The notes under the pieces are model-generated. The model saw nothing but the letters and a program-made list of their open reading frames with translations, was not told where the DNA came from and ran no database searches. A DNA stretch of 35,366 nt from Paenibacillus sp. A3 (lineage in GTDB: Bacteria > Bacillota > Bacilli > Paenibacillales > NBRC-103111): positions 1 through 35,366 of the forward strand of contig NZ_JTHN01000194.1 of the NCBI RefSeq assembly GCF_001399685.1. The letters run 5' to 3'. Both the position numbers and the translations under genes were made by a program. Below, in pieces: positions 22,727 to 30,424 of the stretch. The stretch's first letter is position 1; each line of letters opens with the position of its first letter.

Positions 22727-22890
22727 GGCCGTTCGCAAGCAGCTGCGGCGTTTTGCCCGGCCCGCGTTCCTCAAGAACGATAGGCAATCCCTATAAACGG
22801 AATATGTAATGCGTATTTCCCAAACAAGCTCTAAGAGCGCATACTATTACACAAAGAGACTTGGCAAACAAAGGAAAGGAGGTCCCGCCT

Positions 22891-23502
22891 ATGGGAAAAC
22901 TGTTTCCGGCCCTGCTTCCCGAGCATGAGGCGTTTATTCGCAGGCAGCGCCTCTTCTTCGTCGGGTCCGCCCCGCTCCAATCGGAAGGGCATGTGAACCT
23001 CTCGCCAAAAGGACACGATGTATTTCGAATCGTCTCGCCGACCGAGGTAGGGTATTTGGATTTGACCGGCAGCGGGAACGAGACAAGCGCGCATTTGGAG
23101 GAAAATGGCCGGATTACGCTGATGTTCGTTGCGTTCGAAGGGCCTCCCCTCATTTTGAGGCTGTACGGAAAGGGCCGCGTTATCCTTCCCGGAACCCCCG
23201 ACTGGGAGACGTGGTCGCCCCGCTTCGAACTGCTTCCCGGAGCCCGGCAAATTATCGGCGTCGACGTTCGCGCCGTGAAAACCTCCTGCGGGTTCAGCGT
23301 TCCCTTCTACTCGTACGAGAAAGAACGCGATACGCTGCAGCGGTGGGCTGCGACCAAAAGCGACGACGAGCTGAACGATTACTGGCGCAGCAAAAACGCC
23401 GTCAGCATGGACGGCATCCCGACGCCGCTCGGCCGGCGGATCGCCGAATCCGCTCCCTTCGAGGACGAAGGAAGCGCCAAAGATGAAAAGACTCGCCCTT
23501 AG
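22891..23502 (+). CDS. Pyridoxamine 5'-phosphate oxidase-family protein
   Basis: A 203-aa protein of the split-barrel flavin-binding (PNPOx-like) family. RRQRLFFVGSAPLQSEGHVNLSPKG and VGYLDLTGSGNETSAHLEENGRITLMFVAFEG are the typical beta-barrel strands, each interrupted by polar turns. The C-terminal half has a small alpha/beta tail (YEKERDTLQRWAATKSDDEL) that is common in this subgroup. These proteins bind FMN or F420 and reduce small molecules; the substrate is unknown. Start ATG 22891 has AAAGGAGG 7 nt upstream. It converges on the sigB gene with a shared terminator. Confidence 0.87.
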   Translation: MGKLFPALLPEHEAFIRRQRLFFVGSAPLQSEGHVNLSPKGHDVFRIVSPTEVGYLDLTGSGNETSAHLEENGRITLMFVAFEGPPLILRLYGKGRVILPGTPDWETWSPRFELLPGARQIIGVDVRAVKTSCGFSVPFYSYEKERDTLQRWAATKSDDELNDYWRSKNAVSMDGIPTPLGRRIAESAPFEDEGSAKDEKTRP

Positions 23503-23519
23503 CTGCAAAGGGCGAGTCT
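23489..23519. terminator. Bidirectional terminator between the PNPOx gene and sigB
   Basis: AGACTCGCCCTT (23489-23500) and AAGGGCGAGTCT (23508-23519) are a perfect 12-bp stem. Both stop codons lie inside it, so the two convergent genes share one compact hairpin. Confidence 0.8.
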
Positions 23520-24306
23520 ACGAACCCAAACCGATATCGCCGGCTCCCGGCTCGGTAAAATATTTTTTCAGCTTGTCGAGAGCCCGCTTCTGAATGCGCG
23601 ACACGCTCATCTGCGACACGCCGAGCTGATTCGCAATCGTCCGCTGCGACTGGCCTTCCACATAGGCGAGATGCAGCACCTGCTGCTCCTCCGGCTTCAG
23701 ATGAACGAGCGCCTCTTGCAAGGCGAGGCGGTTCTCGACCCGCTGATAAGCGTCGCTCGGGCTGCCGATCACGTCGCCGATCGTCGATCCGTTATCTTCC
23801 GTGGATAGCGGAGTATCCAGCGAGACATAGTGATAATAATCGCGTCCGGCCAAAATTTCGATCGTTTCCTCCACCGACAGCTCCATCTCCGCGGCGATTT
23901 CATCAATATTGGGCGAGCGCTCCAGCTTGACCGTGAGCATGTCCACGACCTGCTGAATCTGGTTGCCTTTTTCCTTGATTCGCCTCGGAACCTGGACATA
24001 CCAGGATTTGTCGCGCAAATAATTTTTCATATGGCCGATGACGCTTTTCATCATATAGGCTTCAAACTGCACGCCCATCGACAGATCGAACTGCTTCAGC
24101 AGCTTCAATACCGACATTTGCCCCACTTGGTACAGGTCTTCGAACAGATCGGGGCGATTGCGTGACATTTTGCCGGCCGCCATCTTGACCATAGGCTCGT
24201 ACTGCTGCAGCAGAACCGTAGCCGTATCGTTGCAGCCGGTTTCTTGATACCTTACGATGAGCTCCTCGGCACTCGCATTGGCAAATCGCTCCGAATTAAT
24301 TTTCAT
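23518..24306 (-). CDS. sigB: RNA polymerase sigma factor SigB
   Basis: A 262-aa general stress sigma factor of the SigB/SigF/SigG group. Region 2 contains DLYQVGQMSVLKLLKQFD and FEAYMMKSVIGHMKNYLRD, region 3 contains VPRRIKEKG and SPNIDEIAAEMELS, and region 4 contains LKPEEQQVLHLAYVEGQSQ and ANQLGVSQMSVSRIQKRAL. Start ATG 24306 follows GAGGAAATGG and overlaps the rsbW stop by ATGA. It is the third gene of rsbV-rsbW-sigB, as in Bacillus. Downstream rsbX is absent. The operon is preceded by its own sigma-B-type promoter. Confidence 0.95.
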   Translation of the reverse strand: MKINSERFANASAEELIVRYQETGCNDTATVLLQQYEPMVKMAAGKMSRNRPDLFEDLYQVGQMSVLKLLKQFDLSMGVQFEAYMMKSVIGHMKNYLRDKSWYVQVPRRIKEKGNQIQQVVDMLTVKLERSPNIDEIAAEMELSVEETIEILAGRDYYHYVSLDTPLSTEDNGSTIGDVIGSPSDAYQRVENRLALQEALVHLKPEEQQVLHLAYVEGQSQRTIANQLGVSQMSVSRIQKRALDKLKKYFTEPGAGDIGLGS

Positions 24307-24752
24307 ACCATTTCCTCGCTCCTGCATACCCGCTTGGTCAGGATGACCTCCGTGCCAATGCCCGTCTTGACCTCGACATCGTCCATGAGCGCCTGCATCA
24401 AATAAATCCCGAGGCCTCCTACATGGATATCGTTCAGCGATTTATCGTGCAGCGATCCGGCCCGCCGCGCCTTCTCGGCATAATCGAAGCTCGGTCCCTG
24501 ATCCTTGACCACAATGCGGAGCCCTTCCTCGATTCGCTCGAAGCGGACCTCCATCAGGCCCGGACTGCCGGGTTCATAAGCATGAACCACCGCATTATTG
24601 CATGCTTCGGCGACGGCCACCTTCATATCCTCGATTTCCTCGTAAGAGAAACCGAGCTTAGAGCTGATACCGTAAAGCGTCAAGCGGACCAAGTCGATAA
24701 ATTCCGCTTCCGCAGGCACAGTGAGACTAACAACATGGGATTCGGGTTTCAT
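24303..24752 (-). CDS. rsbW: Anti-sigma-B factor, serine kinase RsbW
   Basis: A 149-aa GHKL-type ATPase. It binds and silences SigB and phosphorylates RsbV. The ATP-binding boxes are visible: N box EACNNAVVHAY (N52/N53), G1 box DQGPSFD, and G2 box GGLGIYLM. The length is typical. It lies 27 bp downstream of rsbV and is translationally coupled to sigB (ATGA overlap), which keeps the stoichiometry of the switch. Confidence 0.95.
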   Translation of the reverse strand: MKPESHVVSLTVPAEAEFIDLVRLTLYGISSKLGFSYEEIEDMKVAVAEACNNAVVHAYEPGSPGLMEVRFERIEEGLRIVVKDQGPSFDYAEKARRAGSLHDKSLNDIHVGGLGIYLMQALMDDVEVKTGIGTEVILTKRVCRSEEMV

Positions 24753-24779
24753 ACGGTCTCTTCTTTCCTTTCCTATCCG

Positions 24780-25136
24780 TTAATGGACGCGTGCTTGGGA
24801 CTTCCCGGCGGCCTCGTTCGGCTGCAAAAACGGGGTGATGCCTGTCAGATCGAACAGCCGCTTGATTTTCGGCGGAATTTCCTGCACCTCGAACGGCGCT
24901 TTCAGCACGTCTCGGGCTTTTAATACCGATACAATCACACCGATGCCGGTGCTGTCAATATATTGCAGGCCGTTCAGGTTCAGCACGAGCTTGCGGTTCG
25001 TATCCGCGATGAACATATCCAGCGCGCAGCGTAAATCCGCGACTTTGGACAAATCGAGCTCACCGTGCAAATAAACGGTATTGGCGTGTTCGGTTCGTTG
25101 CGTGTCGACATAAAACGATTGTGGTTTATTCATCAT
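24780..25136 (-). CDS. rsbV: Anti-anti-sigma factor RsbV
   Basis: A 118-aa STAS-domain protein. The phosphorylated serine is S62 in YIDSTGIGV; dephosphorylated RsbV binds RsbW and frees SigB. The domain order (strand VYLHGELDLS, helix, strand KLVLNLNGLQYIDS, helix TGIGVIVSVLKA) is complete. Start ATG 25136 follows GGGGAGGAACC; the next codon is also ATG. It is the first gene of the operon, about 70 bp downstream of the predicted start of a sigma-B-type promoter. Confidence 0.94.
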   Translation of the reverse strand: MMNKPQSFYVDTQRTEHANTVYLHGELDLSKVADLRCALDMFIADTNRKLVLNLNGLQYIDSTGIGVIVSVLKARDVLKAPFEVQEIPPKIKRLFDLTGITPFLQPNEAAGKSQARVH

Positions 25137-25211
25137 ACCCGCGTGGTTCCTCCCCGTTCGCAGCTTGTCTGCTCCAAGAGCCGTGCTGCATTCTACGAAT
25201 TTGTATGTTAT

Positions 25212-25237
25212 TTACCCCGGGGGCGGACGCTTGAAAC
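25212..25237 (-). promoter_or_regulatory. Sigma-B-type promoter of rsbV-rsbW-sigB
   Basis: On the minus strand: GTTTCA (25232-25237), 14-base spacer, GGGTAA (25212-25217). It is a good match to sigma-B promoters and makes the operon self-activating, as in Bacillus subtilis. Confidence 0.75.
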
Positions 25238-25279
25238 AGAGCGGCCGGAATTTTCTGCCGGCTGGGGCCGGACCCCGGC

Positions 25280-25759
25280 TCAGGTCTGCTGCGGATAAGC
25301 CCGCTGCCCCGCTTGCGGCTTACGGCTGCGGAACGCCTGCCATAGCTCGATCGCCACGGGCACCGCCTGCATGACCGTCGCGACCTTATCCCTGCCGGGT
25401 CCGCCTCCGGCTGCCGGCCGTTCCTTCACCGCCTTGGTGCGGATGCTCCCCGCTACCGAGGCCGAGGCTTGCTTGATCGAGGAGGTGATCTCCTGTACCG
25501 CATCGCCGATATTTTTGACGGAGTAGACGACCGAATCGATCGAGTGCAGCTTGTTGCGGACATCGACGGTCACTTCGTTCGTATGCCGCAGCACCTCCGT
25601 CGCTTCTTTGCTGATTCCGTTCACCTGCTGCTGCAGCTCCCGGATCGTCTCGTTGGTCTGCATCAGCACGGTTGACAAGGAACGCAGAGTCATGATCAAA
25701 AAGACGACCAACGCCGCGAAGGCCAGCGCAATGACGGCCACACTGATTTCAATAATCAT
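25280..25759 (-). CDS. DUF948 (YtxG-like) membrane-anchored protein
   Basis: A 159-aa protein with one N-terminal transmembrane helix (about 2-24) and a long coiled-coil region (30-110: TNETIRELQQQVNGISKEA, VRNKLHSIDSVVYSVKNIG) that is characteristic of DUF948. The tail is low-complexity and basic. ATG 25759 is preferred, with GGAGGAG 7 nt upstream; ATG 25768 is inside that RBS. In Bacillus subtilis the DUF948 protein YtxG is encoded with YtxH in a stress operon; here the two are 7 kb apart but both carry sigma-B-type promoters. It lies upstream of, and in the same direction as, rsbV. Confidence 0.85.
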   Translation of the reverse strand: MIIEISVAVIALAFAALVVFLIMTLRSLSTVLMQTNETIRELQQQVNGISKEATEVLRHTNEVTVDVRNKLHSIDSVVYSVKNIGDAVQEITSSIKQASASVAGSIRTKAVKERPAAGGGPGRDKVATVMQAVPVAIELWQAFRSRKPQAGQRAYPQQT

Positions 25760-25816
25760 ATCGTTCATCTCCTCCACCCTTTCGTGAATGCGGTTCGCGC
25801 CCAGCTTGGAATGTTT

Positions 25817-25842
25817 TTACCCGGCACGGTCCTGCTTGAAAC
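25817..25842 (-). promoter_or_regulatory. Sigma-B-type promoter before the DUF948 gene
   Basis: On the minus strand: GTTTCA (25837-25842), 14-base spacer, GGGTAA (25817-25822), about 58 bp upstream of the ATG at 25759. It is back-to-back with the dps promoter, with 25 bp between the two -35 elements. Confidence 0.75.
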
Positions 25843-25867
25843 TGGGGCCCTAAGCAAATCTGGTCGT

Positions 25868-25894
25868 GTTTCATCTGCCGCTGCGGCGGGGTAA
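25868..25894 (+). promoter_or_regulatory. Sigma-B-type promoter before dps
   Basis: GTTTCA (25868-25873), 15-base spacer, GGGTAA (25889-25894), 46 bp upstream of ATG 25941. dps is a classical sigma-B target in Bacillus subtilis. Confidence 0.75.
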
Positions 25895-25940
25895 GAAGGC
25901 ACAGGCAGGACAATCCATGACGAAGCGGAGGTAACCCATT

Positions 25941-26444
25941 ATGGCTAACGTATTGGAGAAGGAAAAGGAAACGAAACCGGCCAAGAACGCGAAGGATACG
26001 AAAAAAACAAACGGACTGCATGCGCTACTTAACCGGCAGGTCGCCAACTGGGCCGTGCTCCATATCAAAATTCACCAGCATCATTGGTATGTGAAGGGCC
26101 CAAATTTCTATGCGCTGCATGTGAAGTTCGAAGAGCTGTACGAAGAAGCGGCCCTGACGATGGACCAGCTCGCGGAGCGGCTGCTGTCGGTCGGAGGCCA
26201 GCCGGTATCGACGACGAAGGAGATTGCCGAAGCCGCCACGATCAAGGAGCACGAGCCGTTCGCCTCGGCAAGCGACATGGTGCAGTGTCTGCGCGACGAC
26301 TTCTCGATGGTGATCGAAGAAACGGGCGAAGCGATGGAGCTTGCGGAGCAAGAAGGCGACGAAGGCACCCACGATATGCTGCTGGAGCTGAAGACGCGCC
26401 TGGAGAAGCATGTTTGGATGCTGAACGCATATTTAAACGAATAA
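25941..26444 (+). CDS. dps: Dps ferritin-like DNA-protecting protein
   Basis: A 167-aa member of the Dps family. It has a lysine-rich flexible N-terminus (KEKETKPAKNAKDTKK) that may contact DNA, then the four-helix bundle. The ferroxidase residues of Dps lie in VLHIKIHQHHWYVKG, ALHVKFEELYEEA and the aspartate/glutamate of TMDQLAERLL. It oxidises ferrous iron with hydrogen peroxide and protects the chromosome. Start ATG 25941 follows CGGAGGTAA. Monocistronic with its own terminator and sigma-B-type promoter. A few more N-terminal residues than the shortest Dps; otherwise typical. Confidence 0.95.
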   Translation: MANVLEKEKETKPAKNAKDTKKTNGLHALLNRQVANWAVLHIKIHQHHWYVKGPNFYALHVKFEELYEEAALTMDQLAERLLSVGGQPVSTTKEIAEAATIKEHEPFASASDMVQCLRDDFSMVIEETGEAMELAEQEGDEGTHDMLLELKTRLEKHVWMLNAYLNE

Positions 26445-26449
26445 AACGG

Positions 26450-26480
26450 CAAGGACGGAGGCGCGCGACCTCCGTCCTTG
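26450..26480. terminator. Bidirectional terminator between dps and the methyltransferase gene
   Basis: CAAGGACGGAGG (26450-26461) and CCTCCGTCCTTG (26469-26480), perfect 12-bp stem. CTCATTTT follows on the plus strand and GTTTTATT on the minus strand. Confidence 0.9.
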
Positions 26481-26481
26481 C

Positions 26482-27165
26482 TCATTTTACAAGCCCTGCC
26501 AGCAAATGCCCTTGGTAGAGCTGGAGAAATTGGATCGCGAATCCGGTGTGCAGACTCAGCGCCACCAGCTCGTCAATCGTATAGTATTTGCATTCGGCAT
26601 CGACGAACGCGCCGCCTTCTTGGTAGTAGGGCAGGTCGAACACATCCGGCCAGCGATGGTTCGGCGTATAATGTCTCGACCACGGGGTGGAGATCAGCAG
26701 CAGGCCTCCGGGAGCCAGACATTGATGGATTTTTTGAAAGACCGGGACCGGATTGTAATTCATATGCTCCAGCACTTCCGTGAAAATCACGACGTCAAAC
26801 GTATGCGGCCAAGGCACCGCTTCGGCTTCGATGTTCGTTTTCGACCACGAGATCGGATACTCCGCTTCCAGCTCCTTGGACCAATAGGCGTCAGTCATAT
26901 CGATGCCGAACCCTTCGTTGCCCCACAAGACGCTGTACAGCAGGAGCGTTCCATAGGCGGTGCCGATGTCCAGCACCTTCTTGTTCCCGCTTCTTAGTGC
27001 CGCATCCAGCACGGACAATAGCGGATACCAATAACCGGCTTCCGCTTCTTTGTAGGCTTCAAGATACGGGCTTTTCTCCCGTGCGGCATGGTACTGGGCC
27101 AGAATGCTCTGGACATGGCGCAGCCGCTCCTCCTGCGGCATCTCCCGAAAATCGATTGTTTCCAT
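26482..27165 (-). CDS. Class I SAM-dependent methyltransferase
   Basis: A 227-aa protein with SAM-binding motif I KVLDIGTAYGTLLL, motif II acidic GIDMTDAYW, motif IV FDVVIFTEVLEHM and motif VI LAPGGLLLISTPW, the pattern of UbiE/methyltransferase-11 enzymes. The N-terminal ~50 residues are helical (EERLRHVQSILAQYHAAREK). The acceptor is unknown; a small molecule or sugar is plausible for this subgroup. Start ATG 27165 has AAAGGAG 8 nt upstream. It stands alone between the dps terminator and the permease operon. Confidence 0.87.
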   Translation of the reverse strand: METIDFREMPQEERLRHVQSILAQYHAAREKSPYLEAYKEAEAGYWYPLLSVLDAALRSGNKKVLDIGTAYGTLLLYSVLWGNEGFGIDMTDAYWSKELEAEYPISWSKTNIEAEAVPWPHTFDVVIFTEVLEHMNYNPVPVFQKIHQCLAPGGLLLISTPWSRHYTPNHRWPDVFDLPYYQEGGAFVDAECKYYTIDELVALSLHTGFAIQFLQLYQGHLLAGLVK

Positions 27166-27215
27166 GGAAAACGGCTCCTTTTGAGCTTTTTACCATATAT
27201 ACGTCCAAAGCGATT

Positions 27216-28544
27216 TTATAGACTATCGCGGTGGAAGCCGGGGTGCTTGGCTCCCGCCTCCGAGGGCCTCCATAACTGCTCAAGCAGCGTGACCAGCATC
27301 GTCCCGAACAGCAGCGCGTTGCCGAACACGTACGCCAGCATCGGCGGCAGCCCCTGGAAAACCTCCGCAGGCAAGGACATTAATCCGGCGCTGCATACCA
27401 GTGTGATGCCGAAGATCGTCAGCCGACGCAGGTCCAGCGCTTCCTTCGAGATCGACTGCATGGCGATGACGATCATTTGCACGAAGGAAGCAAGCAGCGC
27501 GGCGCTCGCTACCGGCCCGGGAAGCATGGCGACGGCCCGTACCGCCGCGGGGACGAAAGAAATCCCCGCGAACAGCAGCGCGGCGGCGAGAAACGGGCGC
27601 AGACGGGTCTGCTCCGTGATGCGGATAAAGCCCGCCGTGACCGGCAGCGGAACGACGGCAATCGTCGAGAAGAGAGCGGCGATGCCGTGGGACAAGCCTC
27701 CCGCGAAGACGCCGCGGTTCAGCGTCCGCTTCGGGTCCCGGGCGGGCTCCGGCATCGCATCGCGAACCGCCGTTACGGCGGCGATCGTGTTGGACAGCAG
27801 GATAAACGTGAATAATGCTGCGGTCAACGCGATTCCCGCATCCCACTGCGGCGCTCCCCAAGCGAAGAGCTCCGGCAGTTGAACCGGCGGAGCTGCGGCG
27901 GCCGGCGATCCGGCACTAAGGCCGAGCAGGCCGTAACCGGCCCAGCCGGAGATAATGCCGATCATCACGGCATACTGCTTCACCCAGCCCCGGCCTTTGA
28001 CGGACAGCAGGACTACAAGGCCGAAGATGGCGATGGACACCAGCGCCGTTGCCGGGTCCGGACGAACGGCCGCCCCCTGCAATCCGAGCATGCCTTTTAT
28101 GAATACACCGCTAAGCTGCAAAGCCAGAAGGAACAAGAACGTTCCCGTGACAAGCGGGGTGAACAAAAACAGCAGCTTGTGGACCCAGCCGGTCAGGCCC
28201 AGAACGACCAGCAGCAAGGCGGCAGTGGCAACGCCTCCCTCGAGCAGCGGCAGCATGTCCTGCGCATTCCCGCCCTGCTTGACGGCCACGTCCGCCATGA
28301 TGACGAAGACGCTGACCCATGAGCCCGCGGGACCGTCGGCAATCGGGTACCGGTGGCCGATCCAGCCCTGCAGAAACGAGCTGAGGCCGACGACCAGAAA
28401 GGTCCGCTGCATCAGCGAGGAAATCTCCTCCGGCGGCAAATGAAACATACCGCCGATGACGACCGGCAAAGCAATCGAATTCGCAAGCAAAAACATAAAC
28501 CACTGCAAGGTGCTTAAGCTGCCGCCGAGGGCAAGCTTTCTCAT
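27216..28544 (-). CDS. Uracil/xanthine permease, NCS2 (NAT) family
   Basis: A 442-aa proton symporter-like membrane protein with about 12-14 helices. Family marks include QWFMFLLANSIALP near the N-terminus, PIADGPAGSWVSVF, the NAT-type segment AVRDAMPEPARDPKRTLNRG, and GGLSHGIAALFSTIAVVP. NCS2 members carry uracil, xanthine, uric acid or related bases; the polar residues do not settle which. Start ATG 28544 follows GGGAGGAAAC; the longer frame to 28565 has no RBS. It follows the ankyrin lipoprotein gene by 30 bp, probably co-transcribed and under the divergent LysR gene. Confidence 0.87.
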   Translation of the reverse strand: MRKLALGGSLSTLQWFMFLLANSIALPVVIGGMFHLPPEEISSLMQRTFLVVGLSSFLQGWIGHRYPIADGPAGSWVSVFVIMADVAVKQGGNAQDMLPLLEGGVATAALLLVVLGLTGWVHKLLFLFTPLVTGTFLFLLALQLSGVFIKGMLGLQGAAVRPDPATALVSIAIFGLVVLLSVKGRGWVKQYAVMIGIISGWAGYGLLGLSAGSPAAAAPPVQLPELFAWGAPQWDAGIALTAALFTFILLSNTIAAVTAVRDAMPEPARDPKRTLNRGVFAGGLSHGIAALFSTIAVVPLPVTAGFIRITEQTRLRPFLAAALLFAGISFVPAAVRAVAMLPGPVASAALLASFVQMIVIAMQSISKEALDLRRLTIFGITLVCSAGLMSLPAEVFQGLPPMLAYVFGNALLFGTMLVTLLEQLWRPSEAGAKHPGFHRDSL

Positions 28545-28574
28545 GATGTTTCCTCCCAAATGCATAGAAAGGGG

Positions 28575-29282
28575 CTAGCGCGCCCCTGCTTTCCGTAAAA
28601 TTTGCTCAATCTCGCCGAACCCGCGCTGCTTCGCATGCGCAAGCGCCGTCACGCCGTCCTTATCCGGGATGTTCACATCCGCCCCATGCTCCACGAGCAG
28701 CCGGACGGCTTGCTGATGCTTCTCGCCCCCGCTGCCGAGCACCACCGCTTCCATCAACGCCGTCCAGCCCAAGTTGTTAATGTGATTGACATCGACTTTG
28801 GTCCGCGTCAACAACTCCCGGATCACGTCCAAGTGTGCGCGCTCGGCGGCGGGAATGAGCGCGGTGCCGCCATACCGGTTCGTCAGCTTCGGGTCGGCCC
28901 CCGCTTCGATCGTCAGCTTCAAAATGTCCAGCAAGCCTTCGGCACCGGCATACAGGAACGGATTGTTCAGCCGGTTGTCGCGTTCGTTGACGTCCGCTCC
29001 CGCCTCGATCAGCAGCTTCACCGCCTCCGGCTTGTTCGCGTAAGTCGCCGCCATCATCGGCGTGCGGCCCTGCGGGTCCTTCGCGTTTTTATCCGCTCCT
29101 GCCTTGAGCAGCCTCCGGAGCTCAGCCGTATCTCCGCGCTCCGCGGCAGCGATCAGCGCTTCATTCATCTGCCTCACATCTCCTTTAGGTTCGACTTGAA
29201 CGATTCCGGTTGCAGGCGCTTCCGCAGACTCCTGGCAGCCGGTCAGCAGCATGACGGGTAACACCAAATACATCCATCGCAT
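28575..29282 (-). CDS. Ankyrin-repeat lipoprotein
   Basis: A 235-aa lipoprotein: short signal sequence and lipobox LTGC with C16, then a 20-residue linker and six ankyrin-type repeats (about 38-235) of the pattern G-x-T-x-L-x-x-A and LLxAGADxN. Examples are GRTPMMAATYANKPEAVKLL and GWTALMEAVVLGSGG. Ankyrin repeats bind proteins; an anchored extracytoplasmic ankyrin protein may be a chaperone or partner of the permease encoded next, which is inference. Start ATG 29282 is close to the LysR divergent region. All repeats look intact. Confidence 0.88.
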   Translation of the reverse strand: MRWMYLVLPVMLLTGCQESAEAPATGIVQVEPKGDVRQMNEALIAAAERGDTAELRRLLKAGADKNAKDPQGRTPMMAATYANKPEAVKLLIEAGADVNERDNRLNNPFLYAGAEGLLDILKLTIEAGADPKLTNRYGGTALIPAAERAHLDVIRELLTRTKVDVNHINNLGWTALMEAVVLGSGGEKHQQAVRLLVEHGADVNIPDKDGVTALAHAKQRGFGEIEQILRKAGAR

Positions 29283-29373
29283 CGGTCCACTCCTGCCTCC
29301 TATTTTGCTTCTCTGCTTCTTATGCTAACATGAGCTTTATCTATACGAAAAATATTAAAATTATTAATTTTCC

Positions 29374-29388
29374 ATATGATTATCATAT
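29374..29388. promoter_or_regulatory. LysR-box candidate (perfect inverted repeat)
   Basis: ATATGA-TTA-TCATAT, which includes a T-N11-A core as recognised by LysR-type regulators. It lies 20 bp upstream of the lysR start, within the 126-bp gap between it and the divergent ankyrin-permease operon. An A/T-rich palindrome (AAAATTATTAATTTT) lies close by on the left. Confidence 0.6.
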
Positions 29389-29408
29389 AGTTAGGCAGGT
29401 GGTTCCGG

Positions 29409-30302
29409 ATGGATATCAGACAGCTTCGCTATTTCATTGCGATTGCGGAGGAACGGCAAATTACGGCGGCGGCCAAAAGACTCCATATGGCTCAACCGCC
29501 GCTCAGCCAGCAGCTTCTTCTGATGGAGCGGGAGCTTGGCGTGACGCTGCTGGAGCGGCAGGGACGGCAGCTTGAGCTTACGGAAGCGGGGCGCCTGCTG
29601 TACAAGCACGCCTTGCACATCACGAAGCTGTTCGAGGAGTCGCAAATTGAAGTCAAAGAAGCCGGAAGCGGATTGACCGGCAAGCTGAGCATCGGGGTCA
29701 ACACGTTATCGGACGGAGGGCTGCCGGAGCTGCTTCGGAAGTTCCGCGAGAAGTTTCCGGCGATCACGTACAAAATTCAACAGAACGAATCGGCCCAGCT
29801 CTGCAAGCTGGTCAAGGAACGGGCAATCGAGCTGGCGATTGTCCGGTTTCCGCTCGACCTCGGCGATTTCTCGATCCTGCATTTGCGGGAAGAAAGGTTC
29901 TATTACGTCACCTCCCGGCGCCGCAGCCCCTTGGACGGGAAGGCGGTTTCGTTCGAACAGATCGGGCAGGAGCCGCTGATCCTCCCCAGCACGGAAGGAC
30001 TTGGCGTGTATCAGATGATCGTGGAGGAGTTCGCCCGGCACGGAGTGAAGCCGAACGTCTTGTCCGAATGCTCCGACATCGCGATGCTGCTGGAGCTGGT
30101 CTCCTCGGACTTCGCCGCCACGCTGGTGCCGGAATCGGTGCTCCAGCTGCACCGCGGCTTCGACGTACAGGTGTACGGGCTGACGGGAACGCATATCGCC
30201 TCGTCATCCGTGCTGATTTGGCTCAAGGACCATTACTTGTCCAAGGCGGCGCAGAACTTCATCGCCCTGACGGGCGAAGCGCCTTTTTCCGGCAAGGACT
30301 AG
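29409..30302 (+). CDS. LysR-family transcriptional regulator
   Basis: A 297-aa protein. The N-terminal winged helix-turn-helix (MDIRQLRYFIAIAEERQITA, AAKRLHMAQPPLSQQLLLME, LGVTLLERQGRQLELTEAG) is followed by a periplasmic-binding-like effector domain (about 90-290; KLSIGVNTLSDGGLPELL). Similar to CynR/BsdA-type regulators in length and layout. Start ATG 29409 follows AGGTGG. Divergent from the ankyrin-permease operon, which it probably controls through the site at 29374-29388. Confidence 0.92.
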   Translation: MDIRQLRYFIAIAEERQITAAAKRLHMAQPPLSQQLLLMERELGVTLLERQGRQLELTEAGRLLYKHALHITKLFEESQIEVKEAGSGLTGKLSIGVNTLSDGGLPELLRKFREKFPAITYKIQQNESAQLCKLVKERAIELAIVRFPLDLGDFSILHLREERFYYVTSRRRSPLDGKAVSFEQIGQEPLILPSTEGLGVYQMIVEEFARHGVKPNVLSECSDIAMLLELVSSDFAATLVPESVLQLHRGFDVQVYGLTGTHIASSSVLIWLKDHYLSKAAQNFIALTGEAPFSGKD

Positions 30303-30424
30303 CGGGTAATGTTTTTTCCGCCGCCGTCCGTTTTCCAGCAATGACATAAGGAAGCAAAGCTTGGAGAATACTATACCCCGAGCTTAGCTACTTTGGCATT
30401 CCACTACGGGAGGACGGATGAACT

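Noticed and set aside
30303..30424. Purine riboswitch before the nucleoside importer
   Set aside because: The leader has a short hairpin (AGCTTGG/CCGAGCT) but not the three-helix core or the conserved loop bases of a purine riboswitch.
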